Assembly (NCBI RefSeq): GCF_004364155.1
Contig: NZ_SOAZ01000025.1
Span: 1 to 46,738 of the forward strand
Source: Fonticella tunisiensis
GTDB taxonomy: Bacteria > Bacillota > Clostridia > Clostridiales > Caloramatoraceae
Direction: 5' to 3'
Length of the DNA stretch: 46,738 bases
The position numbers and the translations under genes were made by a program. Position 1 is the first letter of the stretch. Every line of letters starts with the position of its first letter. The notes under the pieces were generated by a model. That model had not been told where the DNA came from, made no database searches, and saw only the letters and a program-made list of their open reading frames with translations. Below, piece after piece: positions 15,259 to 25,177 of the stretch.

Positions 15259-16545
15259 TTGCGTCTGGAACTGGGGAAAATCTATATTAAGGATGTACAA
15301 TTCGCATCAGAAACAAGGGTGGAAAATGGCACACTTTTTATCAACAGGGAGGAGCTGCTTAAGGAAATAGGGGAAGACGAAAGACTAAAACATATCGATG
15401 TCGAAATAGCAAAACCCGGCGAGGAAGTAAGGATTATTCCTGTTAAGGATGTAATTGAGCCAAGAGTTAAAGTTGAAGGAAATGGTGGAATCTTTCCAGG
15501 ATTCATCTCAAAAGTTGATACCGTAGGCTCCGGCAGGACACATGTGCTTAAGGGAACAGCAGTAGTTACTACGGGCAGGATTGTTGGCTTTCAGGAAGGG
15601 ATTATAGATATGGCAGGAGAGGGAGCAAAATACACTCCATTCTCAAAAACAAACAACATAGTTATAATTTGTGAACCAGTTGATGATTTACCTCAACATG
15701 AGCATGAAGAGGCAGTAAGGATTGCTGGTTATAAAGCTGCAGCATACCTTGGAAAGGCGGGAAAGGACATTTCACCCGATGAGGTTAAGGTTTATGAAAC
15801 CCTTCCACTACTTGAACAGGTTAAGCAGTATCCTGAGCTGCCCAGGGTGATTTATGTATATATGCTTCAGAGCCAGGGGCTTTTGCATGACACATATGTG
15901 TATGGAGTCGATGCAAAGAAGATTATTCCAACTTTTATATACCCAACTGAAGTATTTGATGGTGCAATAGTCAGCGGCAACTGTGTATCTGCATGCGATA
16001 AGAATCCAACCTATGTTCATATGAATAATCCAATAATAGAAGATTTGTATGAGAGGCATGGTAAGGATATAAACTTCCTTGGATGCGTTATTACCAACGA
16101 AAACGTATATCTTGCAGATAAGGAAAGATCATCAAATTATACCGCAAAGCTCGTTGAATTCCTGGGTGCAGATGCAGTTATCATCTCAGAGGAAGGCTTT
16201 GGAAACCCGGATGCTGATCTTGTTATGAACTGCAATAGGATAGAGGAAAAGGGAATAAAGACCGTCCTTTTAACCGATGAATATGCAGGACGGGATGGGG
16301 CATCACAATCCCTTGCAGATTCCACCCCAAGGGGAGATGCCGTTATTACGGCAGGTAACGCAAATCAAATTGTGATACTGCCTCCAATGAAAAAAGTTAT
16401 CGGACATCCTAATGCTGCAGATATAATTGCTGGGGGATTTGCAGGATCGCTGATGGCTGATGGATCAATTGAAGCGGAAATACAGGTTATAACCGGTGCT
16501 ACAAGTGAAGTTGGATTTGGATATCTAACTACTAAAACATTTTAG
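15259..16545 (+). CDS. grdE: Glycine reductase protein B, GrdE subunit (proprotein)
   Basis: A 428-aa precursor of the two small subunits of substrate-specific protein B. Family knowledge: the chain is cleaved at an Asn-Cys bond and the new N-terminal Cys becomes a pyruvoyl group that binds glycine as a Schiff base. The site is visible as SGN-C242-VSACDKN. With the TTG at 15259 as start (GGGAGGTG 6 bases upstream), the Cys falls at residue 242, the position I recall for the Eubacterium acidaminophilum protein. An upstream TTG at 15232 has no ribosome binding site. It acts with GrdB to hand the substrate to the selenol of GrdA. Confidence 0.95.
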   Translation: MRLELGKIYIKDVQFASETRVENGTLFINREELLKEIGEDERLKHIDVEIAKPGEEVRIIPVKDVIEPRVKVEGNGGIFPGFISKVDTVGSGRTHVLKGTAVVTTGRIVGFQEGIIDMAGEGAKYTPFSKTNNIVIICEPVDDLPQHEHEEAVRIAGYKAAAYLGKAGKDISPDEVKVYETLPLLEQVKQYPELPRVIYVYMLQSQGLLHDTYVYGVDAKKIIPTFIYPTEVFDGAIVSGNCVSACDKNPTYVHMNNPIIEDLYERHGKDINFLGCVITNENVYLADKERSSNYTAKLVEFLGADAVIISEEGFGNPDADLVMNCNRIEEKGIKTVLLTDEYAGRDGASQSLADSTPRGDAVITAGNANQIVILPPMKKVIGHPNAADIIAGGFAGSLMADGSIEAEIQVITGATSEVGFGYLTTKTF

Positions 16546-16566
16546 TTTAAATGGGGAGGTATTGTA

Positions 16567-17040
16567 ATGATTTTAAGGGGGAAAAAGGTTATAGCTATTG
16601 GAGACAGGGATGGCGTTCCAGGACCAGCCATAGAAGCATGCGCAAAGAGCGCAGGAGCTGACGTTGTTTTTGCCTCGACAGAGTGCTTCGTTTGAACGGC
16701 TGCCGGTGCTATGGATCTGGAGATCCAACAAAGAGTCAAGGACCTGACTGAAAAGTATGGTGCTGAAAATATTGTTGTTCTACTCGGTGGTGCAGAGGCT
16801 GAGGCTGCTGGCCTTTCAGCAGAAACCGTAACAGCCGGTGACCCAACCTATGCAGGCCCATTGGCTGGGATTTCCCTTGGCCTTATGGTATATCATGTTC
16901 TTGAGGATGAAGTAAGGAATGAATTTGATCCTGAAGTTTATGATGAACAGTGCGGATTGATGGAAATGGTTCTTGATGTTGATGCAATTAAACAGGAAGT
17001 TGGCTCAATCAGGGAACAATATACACAGTTTAAAGATTAA
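16567..17040 (+). CDS. grdA: Glycine reductase selenoprotein A (in-frame UGA = Sec)
   Basis: A 157-aa selenoprotein with an in-frame TGA at 16693-16695 (residue 43) in the signature C-F-V-U-T-A-A-G-A-M-D. The frame is open on both sides of the TGA and both halves match GrdA, so it is selenocysteine and not a stop. GrdA forms a Se-carboxymethyl intermediate with the substrate from protein B, then a mixed selenide-sulfide that releases a ketene-like acetyl group to protein C. The normal length is about 158 aa. GGGGAGG precedes the ATG at 16567. Standard gene callers will cut this gene at the UGA. Confidence 0.97.
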
Positions 17041-17063
17041 TCCACCGGGGGGGATTGCCAGTG

Positions 17064-18365
17064 ATGCGAATTGTCCATTATATAAACCAATTCTTTGGTC
17101 AGATAGGTGGAGAAGAAAAGGCCCATATACCACCTCAAATAAGGGAGGGTATTGTAGGACCGGGAATGGCCTTTAAACAGGCCCTAAGGGGTGAGGCAGA
17201 AATTGTAGCCACAATTATTTGTGGCGATTCATATTTTGCTGAAAACGAAGCAAAGGCTAAGGCTGAAATACTTAATATGGTCAAAAAATATTATCCTGAT
17301 ATATTTATTGCAGGACCCGCATTTAATGCAGGAAGATACGGTATAGCATGCGGTACAATTGCCAAAGCTGTTAAGGATGAACTTGGTATTCCCGTTGTGA
17401 CGGGTATGTACGTTGAAAACCCTGGAGTTGAAATGTTCAGAAGGGATATATACATTATATCCACAAAGAACAGCGCGGCAGGTATGAGGGATGCGGTTTT
17501 AAAGATGGCTGCTATGGCTCTCAAGCTTGCAAAGGGGGAAAGAATTGGCTCACCGGCAGATGAGGGATATGTTGAAAGAGGAATTAGAGTAAATTATTTT
17601 GCCGGGGAGAGAGGCTCAAAAAGAGCAGTTGACATGCTCATCAAGAAAATAAAAGGAGAAGCATTTTTAACGGAGTTCAAAATGCCTGAATTTGACAGAG
17701 TTATCCCAAATCCACCTGTTCAAGATATTACAAAGGCAAAAATTGCCCTTGTAACGTCCGGTGGAATTGTACCAAAGGGCAATCCAGACAGGATTGAGGC
17801 ATCAAGTGCTTCTAAATATGGTGAATACGACATAGAAGGAGTTTTTGATTTAACCGGGGAAACATTTGAAACAGCACACGGAGGGTATGATCCGGTATAT
17901 GCCAACATGGATGCAGACAGGGTGCTTCCGGTCGACGTACTAAGGGATTTAGAAATGGAAGGCAGGATAGGTAGCCTTCATAGATACTACTATGCCACTG
18001 TAGGGAATGGTACATCGGTTGCCAACGCTAAAAGATTCGGTGCAGAGATAGCAAAGAAGCTTTTATTAGATGGGGTTAATGCCGTGATTTTAACTTCCAC
18101 CTGAGGTACCTGTACGCGTTGCGGTGCAACCATGGTAAAGGAGATTGAAAGGGCGGGGCTTCCTGTTGTTCATATGTGTACGATTGTTCCTATTTCAAAG
18201 ACAGTTGGAGCAAATAGAATAGTACCTACAGTTGCTATTCCACATCCACTTGGAAATCCAAACCTATCGCGGGCAGAGGAAAAGGCATTAAGAAGAAAAC
18301 TTGTAGAAAGAGCCCTCAAGGCACTTCAAACACCAGTTGGCGACCAAACAGTATTTGAAGAATAG
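17064..18365 (+). CDS. grdB: Glycine reductase protein B selenoprotein subunit (in-frame UGA = Sec)
   Basis: A 433-aa selenoprotein with in-frame TGA at 18102-18104 (residue 347) in the motif S-T-U-G-T-C-T-R-C. It is the large subunit of protein B and is thought to activate the C-N bond of glycine bound to the GrdE pyruvoyl group. The N-terminus MRIVHYINQFFGQIGGEEKA is typical. The start is taken at ATG 17064; GTG 17061 and TTG 17055 are also possible, with GGGGGGGA at 17047-17054. The part after the UGA (GATMVKEIERAGLPVVH) continues the family alignment. Confidence 0.96.
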
Positions 18366-18370
18366 TACAG

Positions 18371-18390
18371 AGGGGGATGATTATCCCCCT
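18371..18390 (+). other. Intergenic hairpin between grdB and grdC
   Basis: AGGGGGAT (18371-18378) pairs with ATCCCCCT (18383-18390), just after grdB. There is no T run. Differential expression or stability of the protein B and protein C genes is a possible use. Confidence 0.55.
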
Positions 18391-18421
18391 AAAATTATAT
18401 AAATCCTTTGGAGGTGTAAAT

Positions 18422-19951
18422 ATGTTCCCTGTAATAAAGGGTGCAAGCTATATACTTGTTAATGCTCCCGACATGGTCATTCACAATGGGACAACTCAGA
18501 CCCTTGAGAGAGAAACAAATCCTGATTCAGAATACTTAAAGAAAGCTCCTGAACACTTAAGGGCCTTTGATGATGTTGTGGCATACCCTGCAAATCAAAC
18601 TTATATAGGAAATTTTGACCCTATAGAACTTGGAGAAATGGCAAGGCCATGGTATGACAAAAAAATTGAAGGCGCTTCAAGGTTTGGAAAGTTTGGGGAA
18701 ATAATGCCCCAGGATGAGTTCTATGGGCTCATGAAGATATCTGATGCTTTTGACCTTGTCCTTCTGGAGAAGGGTTTTACAGCAAATGTAAAAATCAAGT
18801 TTGAAGCACATAACCTTCTTAAAGGCTTCTCTGTCAAACTGGGAAACGGTGTAGAAATAGAGGAAATAGAGAAAGCCGTTGATAACTTAGGGGCAGAGGG
18901 GCTTTATATGAATGGCAGGCTCGTTGGCTGTGTAAAAAGGGCACATGAATTTGATAAAGCACTTACAGCTCACGTAATGATAGAAAATCTGGCTGTTAAA
19001 GCCTCAGGGATACTTGCAGTTCTCCATCTTGTTGATAAGTTTGGAATAAATAAAGATGACATAGATTATATAATTGAATGTTCCGAGGAGGCATGCGGAG
19101 ATATGAACCAGAGGGGAGGAGGGAATTTTGCAAAGGCAATAGGGGAAGTTGCAGGCCTTAAAAATGCTACCGGATGCGATATCAGAGGTTTTTGTGCGGC
19201 ACCGACACATGCACTTTTAAATGCTGCCTCCCTCGTACAATCAGGAGTGTTCAAGAATGTTTTAGTTGTAGCAGGTGGATCTTTAGCGAAGCTTGGAATG
19301 AACGGAAGGGATCATGTTAAAAAGGGAATGCCTATTATGGAAGATATACTTGGAGGATTTGCTATACTCGTATCTGAAAACGATGGGATAAATCCAGTAA
19401 TAAGAACGGATTGTGCTGGAAGGCATACAATTGGGGCCGGAGCTTCACCACAGGCTGTTATAGAGGCCATAGTTGCATCCCCCCTTGAAAGGGCGGGTTT
19501 AAAATTCAACGATATCGACGTTTATGCCCCAGAAATGCAAAATCCCGAGGTTACAGAACCGGCGGGTGCAGGGGATGTGCCGACGGCTAATTATAAGATG
19601 ATTGGTGCGCTTGCTGTTAAGGAGGGCCAACTTGAAAAGTCAAAACTTTCTGAATTTGTTAAAAAGCATGGATATGTTGGATATGCACCAACGCAGGGGC
19701 ATGTACCGTCAGGAGTTCCGATTATTGGACATGGAAGAGAAAAAATATTAAATGGTGAAATCACGAGGTTTATGGTTATTGGGAAGGGAAGTCTTTTCCT
19801 TGGAAGAATGACAAACCTTTTTGATGGTGTTTCCTTTATAGTTGAGAAGAACCCTGGAAAGACAGAAGAAAAAACAGTTTCAAAGGAAGAAATCAAGAAT
19901 ATGGTGGCGGATGCTATGAAGGAATTTGCTTCCTATCTATTTCAAAAATAG
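18422..19951 (+). CDS. grdC: Glycine reductase protein C, GrdC subunit
   Basis: A 509-aa protein, the larger subunit of protein C. It has a beta-ketoacyl synthase III/thiolase-like fold: Cys residues in IIECSEEACGDMNQ and a GFCAAPTHALLNAASLV segment resemble the FabH-type active-site region. With GrdD it accepts the acetyl group from GrdA and transfers it to phosphate, giving acetyl phosphate for ATP synthesis. The ATG at 18422 follows GGAGGTG by 5 bases; an open frame extending back to 18377 lacks such a site. It is 12 bases upstream of grdD. Confidence 0.94.
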   Translation: MFPVIKGASYILVNAPDMVIHNGTTQTLERETNPDSEYLKKAPEHLRAFDDVVAYPANQTYIGNFDPIELGEMARPWYDKKIEGASRFGKFGEIMPQDEFYGLMKISDAFDLVLLEKGFTANVKIKFEAHNLLKGFSVKLGNGVEIEEIEKAVDNLGAEGLYMNGRLVGCVKRAHEFDKALTAHVMIENLAVKASGILAVLHLVDKFGINKDDIDYIIECSEEACGDMNQRGGGNFAKAIGEVAGLKNATGCDIRGFCAAPTHALLNAASLVQSGVFKNVLVVAGGSLAKLGMNGRDHVKKGMPIMEDILGGFAILVSENDGINPVIRTDCAGRHTIGAGASPQAVIEAIVASPLERAGLKFNDIDVYAPEMQNPEVTEPAGAGDVPTANYKMIGALAVKEGQLEKSKLSEFVKKHGYVGYAPTQGHVPSGVPIIGHGREKILNGEITRFMVIGKGSLFLGRMTNLFDGVSFIVEKNPGKTEEKTVSKEEIKNMVADAMKEFASYLFQK

Positions 19952-19962
19952 GAGGTGAAACC

Positions 19963-21123
19963 ATGTCAGGAGAAAATATAAACAGGCTAATAGGAGAAGT
20001 GTTTAATGAAATTGCCGATGGAATTAAAAGTGGAAGCTTTGGTAGAAAAGTTAGAATAGGGCTAACTACTCTTGGAAGTGAGCATGGGGTAGATGAGCTT
20101 GTTAAAGCCGCTGAGATGGCAACCAGAAAATATGGAGATTTTGAAGTGGTACTTATTGGGCCAAAGTTTAATACGAGCCTTGAAATATATGGGATAACCA
20201 ACATTGAAGAAGGACATAGCCTTATGGAAAAGCTTTTAGATTCTGGGGAAATAGATGGATGTGTAACCCAGCATTATAACTTTCCAATTGGAGTTTCAAC
20301 GGTTGGAAGAGTTATAACACCTGGGAAAGGCAAAGAAGTTTTTATTGCCACAACAACTGGAATTTCTGCTTTTAACAGGGTAGAAGGTATGGCTAGGAAC
20401 GTTCTGTATGGAATAATAACTGCAAAGGCCTGCGGCATTGAAGATCCTTCGGTAGGAATTTTAAACGTAGATGGGGCAAGGCAGATTGAAAGTTTTTTAA
20501 AGGAGCTGGATGCAAGGGGATATAAAATCAACTTTGCAGAATCGATAAGGGAAGATGGAGGCTGTCTTATGAGGGGAAACGATCTACTTGCTGGAACAGC
20601 GGATGTAATGGTTGCAGATACATTAACGGGAAACCTCTTAACAAAAATATTCTCTTCCTTTACAACGGGAGGGGATTATGAATGCCTTGGATATGGATAT
20701 GGTCCTGGAATAGGGGAAGGTTACAATAGGCTTATTTCAATCATATCGAGGGCCTCAGGGGCATCACTTGTTTGTGAAGCATTGAGATTTTGTGCTGACT
20801 GTGCACAAAACAGGATAATGGAAATATCGAAGAAAGAATTTGAAAAGGCTAACAGGGCAGGACTCAGAGAGATAATTCAAAAATTAAATCAGCAGGAGAA
20901 AAAAGAAAAAAGTGAAGAAATTGCTGTACCACCGAAGAAGGTTGTGACTTATTCAATTGAAGGTATTGATATTCTAGAACTAGAAAATGCTGCAAAAGAA
21001 CTCTGGAAAAACGGCATATATTCAGAAAGCGGTATGGGATGCACCGGTCCCATTGTGCTTGTGTCTGAGGAAGATGTAAACAGAGCCATAAGTATATTGA
21101 AAAAATCATCATATATATCATAG
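19963..21123 (+). CDS. grdD: Glycine reductase protein C, GrdD subunit
   Basis: A 386-aa PlsX-like protein, the smaller subunit of protein C. Family knowledge: a C-terminal Cys carries the acetyl thioester before phosphorolysis. The corresponding residue here is Cys360 in ESGMGCTGPI, one position from the Cys359 I recall for E. acidaminophilum. The N-terminal part (KVRIGLTTLGSEHG) is typical. An AGGAGGTG overlapping the grdC stop serves as ribosome binding site. It is the last gene of the operon; I see no clear terminator after it, only AT-rich DNA. Confidence 0.95.
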   Translation: MSGENINRLIGEVFNEIADGIKSGSFGRKVRIGLTTLGSEHGVDELVKAAEMATRKYGDFEVVLIGPKFNTSLEIYGITNIEEGHSLMEKLLDSGEIDGCVTQHYNFPIGVSTVGRVITPGKGKEVFIATTTGISAFNRVEGMARNVLYGIITAKACGIEDPSVGILNVDGARQIESFLKELDARGYKINFAESIREDGGCLMRGNDLLAGTADVMVADTLTGNLLTKIFSSFTTGGDYECLGYGYGPGIGEGYNRLISIISRASGASLVCEALRFCADCAQNRIMEISKKEFEKANRAGLREIIQKLNQQEKKEKSEEIAVPPKKVVTYSIEGIDILELENAAKELWKNGIYSESGMGCTGPIVLVSEEDVNRAISILKKSSYIS

Positions 21124-21220
21124 ATTGATGTCAGCCCTGTATCATTAGTTATATAGTATAATGAACATACTTGGTTATATTAGATTTATGTTAAATTTTA
21201 AAAAAAAGATTGCCAACTGA

Positions 21221-21250
21221 TTGCATAAAACTGCGAAAATATCGTATATT
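21221..21250 (+). promoter_or_regulatory. Candidate promoter of the BMP transporter operon
   Basis: TTGCAT (21221-21226) and TATATT (21245-21250) with an 18-base spacer, about 150 bases before the gene. The long AT-rich leader contains a CTAGCA/TGCTAG pair (about 21313-21357). No known riboswitch was recognised in it. Confidence 0.35.
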
Positions 21251-21397
21251 ATTATTGAATAAAGTAACAACAATTTGTTGTGCCTATTTTTGTGCAAAAA
21301 AAAAATAAATTTCTAGCAGGAATTTCGATAAATTTGTAGAATAAATAATTGCTAGAAGTTTATTTAAAATTAAAAACACATTAAAGGGGGAGTATTA

Positions 21398-22483
21398 ATG
21401 AAAAAGATTCTGGCACTTCTCGTTTCAGTGGTTCTTTTTGCAGGCCTTTTTGCTGGCTGTGCAAAGCCTAATCAACCAGGAGGTGGCGCAACTACAGATA
21501 ACAGAAAGCAGACAGACAAAAAGATCGGTTTAGCCACGGATGAAGGCGGAAGAGGAGATAAATCATTTAATGACGCGGCTATTGCTGGTTTAGACAAAAT
21601 TTCGAAGGAATATACAGTTACACCTCAAATTCTTGAATCAAAGGCGGCAGACCAATATGAACCAAATTTAAAGGCTCTTACTCAAAGTAATGATTTGGTG
21701 TTTGGCGTAGGATTTAAGATGCATGATGCTATGGATGCAGTAGCTAAGGCTAACCCAAATAAGAAGTATGCCATAATCGACTCAGTAGTTGAACAGCCAA
21801 ACGTAATGTCAATCAACTTCAAGGAAGAAGAAGGTTCATTCTTAATGGGTGTTATAGCAGGCAAAATGACTAAGACTAATAAAATTGGCTTCATAGGCGG
21901 CGTTGATATGGAACTCATTCAGAAGTTTGAAGCAGGTTTCATAGCTGGAGTTAAGGCTGTTAACCCTGCAGCAGCAGAAGACCTTATAAACAGAAAGAAT
22001 GTAAGATATGCAGGAAACTTCATCGACGTTAATAAGGGGTATGAGCTTGCAAAACAATTATATAATTCAGGCGTTGATGTTATTTATCATGCTGCTGGTG
22101 GTGTAGGTATAGGATTATTCAATGCTGCCAAAGAATTAAAGAATGGTGGTAAAACAGTTTGGGCCATAGGAGTTGACTCAGATCAGGCTCTTACAGTTCC
22201 AGACAAGGCTGATATAATACTTGCTTCAATGATGAAGAGAGTTGACGTTGCTACCTATACTGCATCAAAGGATCTTATAGAAAACAACTTCCAGGGTGGA
22301 AAGGTCGTAGTTCTTGGACTTAAGGAAGATGGCGTTGGGATTTCAAATACTATCAATCCAGCTGTAACAAAGGATGTGCTTGATTTAGCTGATAAGTATA
22401 AGAAGGCTATAGTTGATGGTACAATCAAGGTTCCTACAAAACCAGGAGATGTTAAAGCATTCCAAGCTCCGGAAATAAAGTAA
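21398..22483 (+). CDS. BMP family substrate-binding lipoprotein (nucleoside type)
   Basis: A 361-aa lipoprotein. The signal peptide ends in a lipobox LFAG-Cys21, followed by a Gly/Pro-rich tether and a PnrA/BMP-type two-lobed binding domain (IGLATDEGGRGDKSFNDAA near the mature N-terminus, then FIGGVDMELIQKFEAGF). Family members bind purine nucleosides for import. It heads an operon with an ATPase and two permeases, the arrangement of NupNOPQ/BmpA-NupABC nucleoside importers. GGGGG precedes the ATG. A strong hairpin between this gene and the ATPase gene would let the binding protein be made in excess. Confidence 0.92.
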   Translation: MKKILALLVSVVLFAGLFAGCAKPNQPGGGATTDNRKQTDKKIGLATDEGGRGDKSFNDAAIAGLDKISKEYTVTPQILESKAADQYEPNLKALTQSNDLVFGVGFKMHDAMDAVAKANPNKKYAIIDSVVEQPNVMSINFKEEEGSFLMGVIAGKMTKTNKIGFIGGVDMELIQKFEAGFIAGVKAVNPAAAEDLINRKNVRYAGNFIDVNKGYELAKQLYNSGVDVIYHAAGGVGIGLFNAAKELKNGGKTVWAIGVDSDQALTVPDKADIILASMMKRVDVATYTASKDLIENNFQGGKVVVLGLKEDGVGISNTINPAVTKDVLDLADKYKKAIVDGTIKVPTKPGDVKAFQAPEIK

Positions 22484-22486
22484 TCA

Positions 22487-22517
22487 AAGGCTAGATGCTT
22501 ATGCATCTAGCTTTTTT
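22487..22517 (+). terminator. Terminator or attenuator inside the BMP operon
   Basis: GGCTAGATGC and GCATCTAGC form a tight stem followed by TTTTTT, between the binding protein and ATPase genes. Partial readthrough is expected. Confidence 0.8.
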
Positions 22518-22544
22518 AAACCGAATCCTAAAGGAGGATGGATA

Positions 22545-24080
22545 ATGGAAAAAGTTGTTGAAATGCGTGGAATAACTAAAGTTTTTCCAGGTGTAAGAGC
22601 AAACGATGATGTAAATTTCGAACTGGCTAAGGGTGAAATACATGTACTTCTTGGAGAAAATGGAGCAGGCAAAACAACTCTGATGAATATCTTATACGGT
22701 TTATATCAGCCAGATTCTGGTGAAATTTATGTTAACGGTAAAAAGGTTGACATAAAGACGCCTGGCGATGCAATTAAGCTTGGAATAGGTATGGTTCATC
22801 AGCATTTTATGCTTGTTCATAATTTTACTGTTGCTGAAAACATAATACTTGGTAAAGAGCCTAAAAAAGGTATAACTGTTAACATGAAGCAGGCAATTCA
22901 AGATGTAAAAAAGCTAGCTGATTTATACGGCTTTAAAATTGATCCTGAGGCTATAATTGAAGATATAACTGTAGGACAGCAGCAAAAAGTAGAGATATTA
23001 AAGGCACTTTACAGGGGTGCTGATATTTTAATACTCGACGAACCTACGGCAGTACTAACTCCACAGGAAATTGAGGAATTAGGAGTCATACTAAAGAACC
23101 TTGTAAAGGAAGGCAAATCGATAATACTTATTACTCATAAGTTAAAAGAAGTCATGAGTATGAGCGATAGGGTAACAATTGTTAGAAGGGGAAAGGTTAT
23201 CGACACAGTTAGAACGAGTGAAACCAGCATAGACAGACTTGCTGAAATGATGGTTGGAAGAAAGGTTAGCCTAAAGATTGATAAAGCCCCTGCTAAACCT
23301 GGCAAGGTCGTATTAGAAATAAAGGATTTGCGAGCACAGGACCACAGAGGACTTCCCGTATTAAAGGGTGTCAACCTTGAAGTTAGATCGGGGGAGATAC
23401 TGGGAATTGCAGGAGTAGATGGAAATGGACAATCAGAACTTATTGAAGTTATAACAGGGCTAAGAAAGTCTACTGGCGGTAAATTTATATTAAATGGGAA
23501 GGATTTAACTGGAAAATCCCCCAGGGAAATAATTGAAGCGGGTATAGCTCACATTCCTGAGGATAGGCATAAAAGAGGACTTGTACTTAAGTATTCCCTT
23601 GCAGAAAATGCCGTACTTGGTAAGCATTATGCAGCTCCTTTTGCAAAGGGCATAATGATGAACTATGCTAGGATAAAGGAGTATGCCAGAACATTGATAA
23701 GGGATTTTGACGTCCGAACTCCAAACGAAGAAGTTATGGCTTCAGCCCTTTCTGGTGGAAATCAGCAAAAGATGGTTGCTGCAAGAGAGATAAATAAGGA
23801 TCCTGAGCTTTTAATTGCAGCTCAGCCCACAAGAGGACTTGATGTAGGGGCCATTGAGTATATTCATAAAAGGCTTGTTATGGAAAGAGACAGGGGTAGG
23901 GCAGTTCTTCTTGTTTCATTAGAGCTTGATGAAATTCTCAATTTATCAGATAGAATTGCAGTTATTTACGATGGAGAGATAGTTGGAATACTGGATGCCA
24001 AAAATGCAACTGAAAATGAACTGGGCATTTTAATGGCTGGAGGTAGCCTCAAGAATAAAAAAGAAGGAGGGATAGTATGA
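22545..24080 (+). CDS. Nucleoside-type ABC importer ATPase with two ABC domains
   Basis: A 511-aa protein with two ATPase domains in the style of sugar and nucleoside importers. Domain 1 has GENGAGKTT, VGQQQKVEI and LILDEPTAVLTPQE. Domain 2 has a degenerate Walker A, GVDGNGQSE, the signature LSGGNQQKM and AAQPTRGLDVGA. Only the first site looks fully able to hydrolyse ATP, as is usual for this family. It couples ATP hydrolysis to the two permeases encoded next and overlaps the first of them by four bases (ATGA). AAAGGAGG lies ahead of the ATG. Confidence 0.95.
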   Translation: MEKVVEMRGITKVFPGVRANDDVNFELAKGEIHVLLGENGAGKTTLMNILYGLYQPDSGEIYVNGKKVDIKTPGDAIKLGIGMVHQHFMLVHNFTVAENIILGKEPKKGITVNMKQAIQDVKKLADLYGFKIDPEAIIEDITVGQQQKVEILKALYRGADILILDEPTAVLTPQEIEELGVILKNLVKEGKSIILITHKLKEVMSMSDRVTIVRRGKVIDTVRTSETSIDRLAEMMVGRKVSLKIDKAPAKPGKVVLEIKDLRAQDHRGLPVLKGVNLEVRSGEILGIAGVDGNGQSELIEVITGLRKSTGGKFILNGKDLTGKSPREIIEAGIAHIPEDRHKRGLVLKYSLAENAVLGKHYAAPFAKGIMMNYARIKEYARTLIRDFDVRTPNEEVMASALSGGNQQKMVAAREINKDPELLIAAQPTRGLDVGAIEYIHKRLVMERDRGRAVLLVSLELDEILNLSDRIAVIYDGEIVGILDAKNATENELGILMAGGSLKNKKEGGIV

Positions 24081-25177
24081 CAGCAAATGCTAATAATTCA
24101 CATAACAGCCTTCTGAATGTTTTAAAGTCTACTTATAGGACTTTGCTTTTCCCACTTATTTCAATTATTGTTGCAATGTTTGTTGCAGTATTGTTTGTAG
24201 TGTGGGGAAGAGGTGTAGGATTTTTTGAAGGTACTTCCCTTCTTTTTAAAGCTATTTGGAATGGAAGCTTTGGAAGCAAGGATAGCCTTATTGAAACTTT
24301 TGTTTATGTTACACCGCTTCTCTTTACAGGCCTTGCAAATGCGGTTGCATTTAAAACAGGACTATTTAATATAGGAGTTGAAGGACAATTTACAATTGGT
24401 GTATTGATTACAGCAATACTTGGCTTAATTTCTGGATTGCCAGCCATAGTACATATCCCTTTAATTATAGTTGGAGGTATATTAGCCGGAGCAATTTGGG
24501 GTGGAATTCCAGGTTATCTTAAAGCAAAGGTTGGTACTAACGAAGTTGTAAATACCATAATGATGAATTTTATAGCAATGTATCTGTCAAATTACATTGT
24601 TATGGGACCCTTAAACAAACCTGGTGTTGCTTCAACCCCAGAAATTAGGCCGTCGGCGATGTTGTGGAGATTTTTGGGAGAAAACAATAGATTGAACACA
24701 GGTTTATTTATTGGCTTGCTTTTAATAGCACTCGTTTACATCTTATTCTGGAAGACTACGATTGGATATGAAATAAGAGCAGTTGGGCTTAATCCATATG
24801 CAGCAGAATATGGCGGCATTAGCATTAAAAAGAATATGATTCTTGCTATGGTAATATCAGGTGGTATTGCGGGTTTAGGCGGAGCAATCTATGTATCTGG
24901 CATTCAACACAATGCTATGGAGCTTACTGGATTTATAGGTTATGGTTTCGACGGTATTGCTGTTGCCCTGCTTGCAAAGAGCCATCCCGTTGGAGTTTTA
25001 TTTGCCTCAATACTTTTTGGAGCTTTGAACAGCAGTGCCATAAGCCTTCAGCTTGTAAATATTCCTAAGCAGATTGTGTTTTTAATTCAGGCCATAATAA
25101 TAATATTTGTTGCTGCAGATTATATTTATAAATGGATAGGAGAAAAGAGAAAGAAGGAGGCGATGATAAATGGATAA
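24077..25177 (+). CDS. Nucleoside-type ABC importer permease 1
   Basis: A 366-aa inner membrane permease of the branched-chain/BMP type with about ten hydrophobic segments. It contains GLANAVAFKTGLFNIGVEGQF and the cytoplasmic coupling region GYEIRAVGLNPYAAEYGGI. It forms a heterodimer with the next gene product. The start overlaps the ATPase stop (ATGA), and its own end overlaps the next gene by eight bases, so all three are translationally coupled. Confidence 0.94.
   Translation: MTANANNSHNSLLNVLKSTYRTLLFPLISIIVAMFVAVLFVVWGRGVGFFEGTSLLFKAIWNGSFGSKDSLIETFVYVTPLLFTGLANAVAFKTGLFNIGVEGQFTIGVLITAILGLISGLPAIVHIPLIIVGGILAGAIWGGIPGYLKAKVGTNEVVNTIMMNFIAMYLSNYIVMGPLNKPGVASTPEIRPSAMLWRFLGENNRLNTGLFIGLLLIALVYILFWKTTIGYEIRAVGLNPYAAEYGGISIKKNMILAMVISGGIAGLGGAIYVSGIQHNAMELTGFIGYGFDGIAVALLAKSHPVGVLFASILFGALNSSAISLQLVNIPKQIVFLIQAIIIIFVAADYIYKWIGEKRKKEAMING

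Noticed and set aside
16693-18104. grdA and grdB as truncated or split pseudogenes
   Set aside because: The TGA codons sit in the known selenocysteine motifs and both sides are conserved, so they are recoded.
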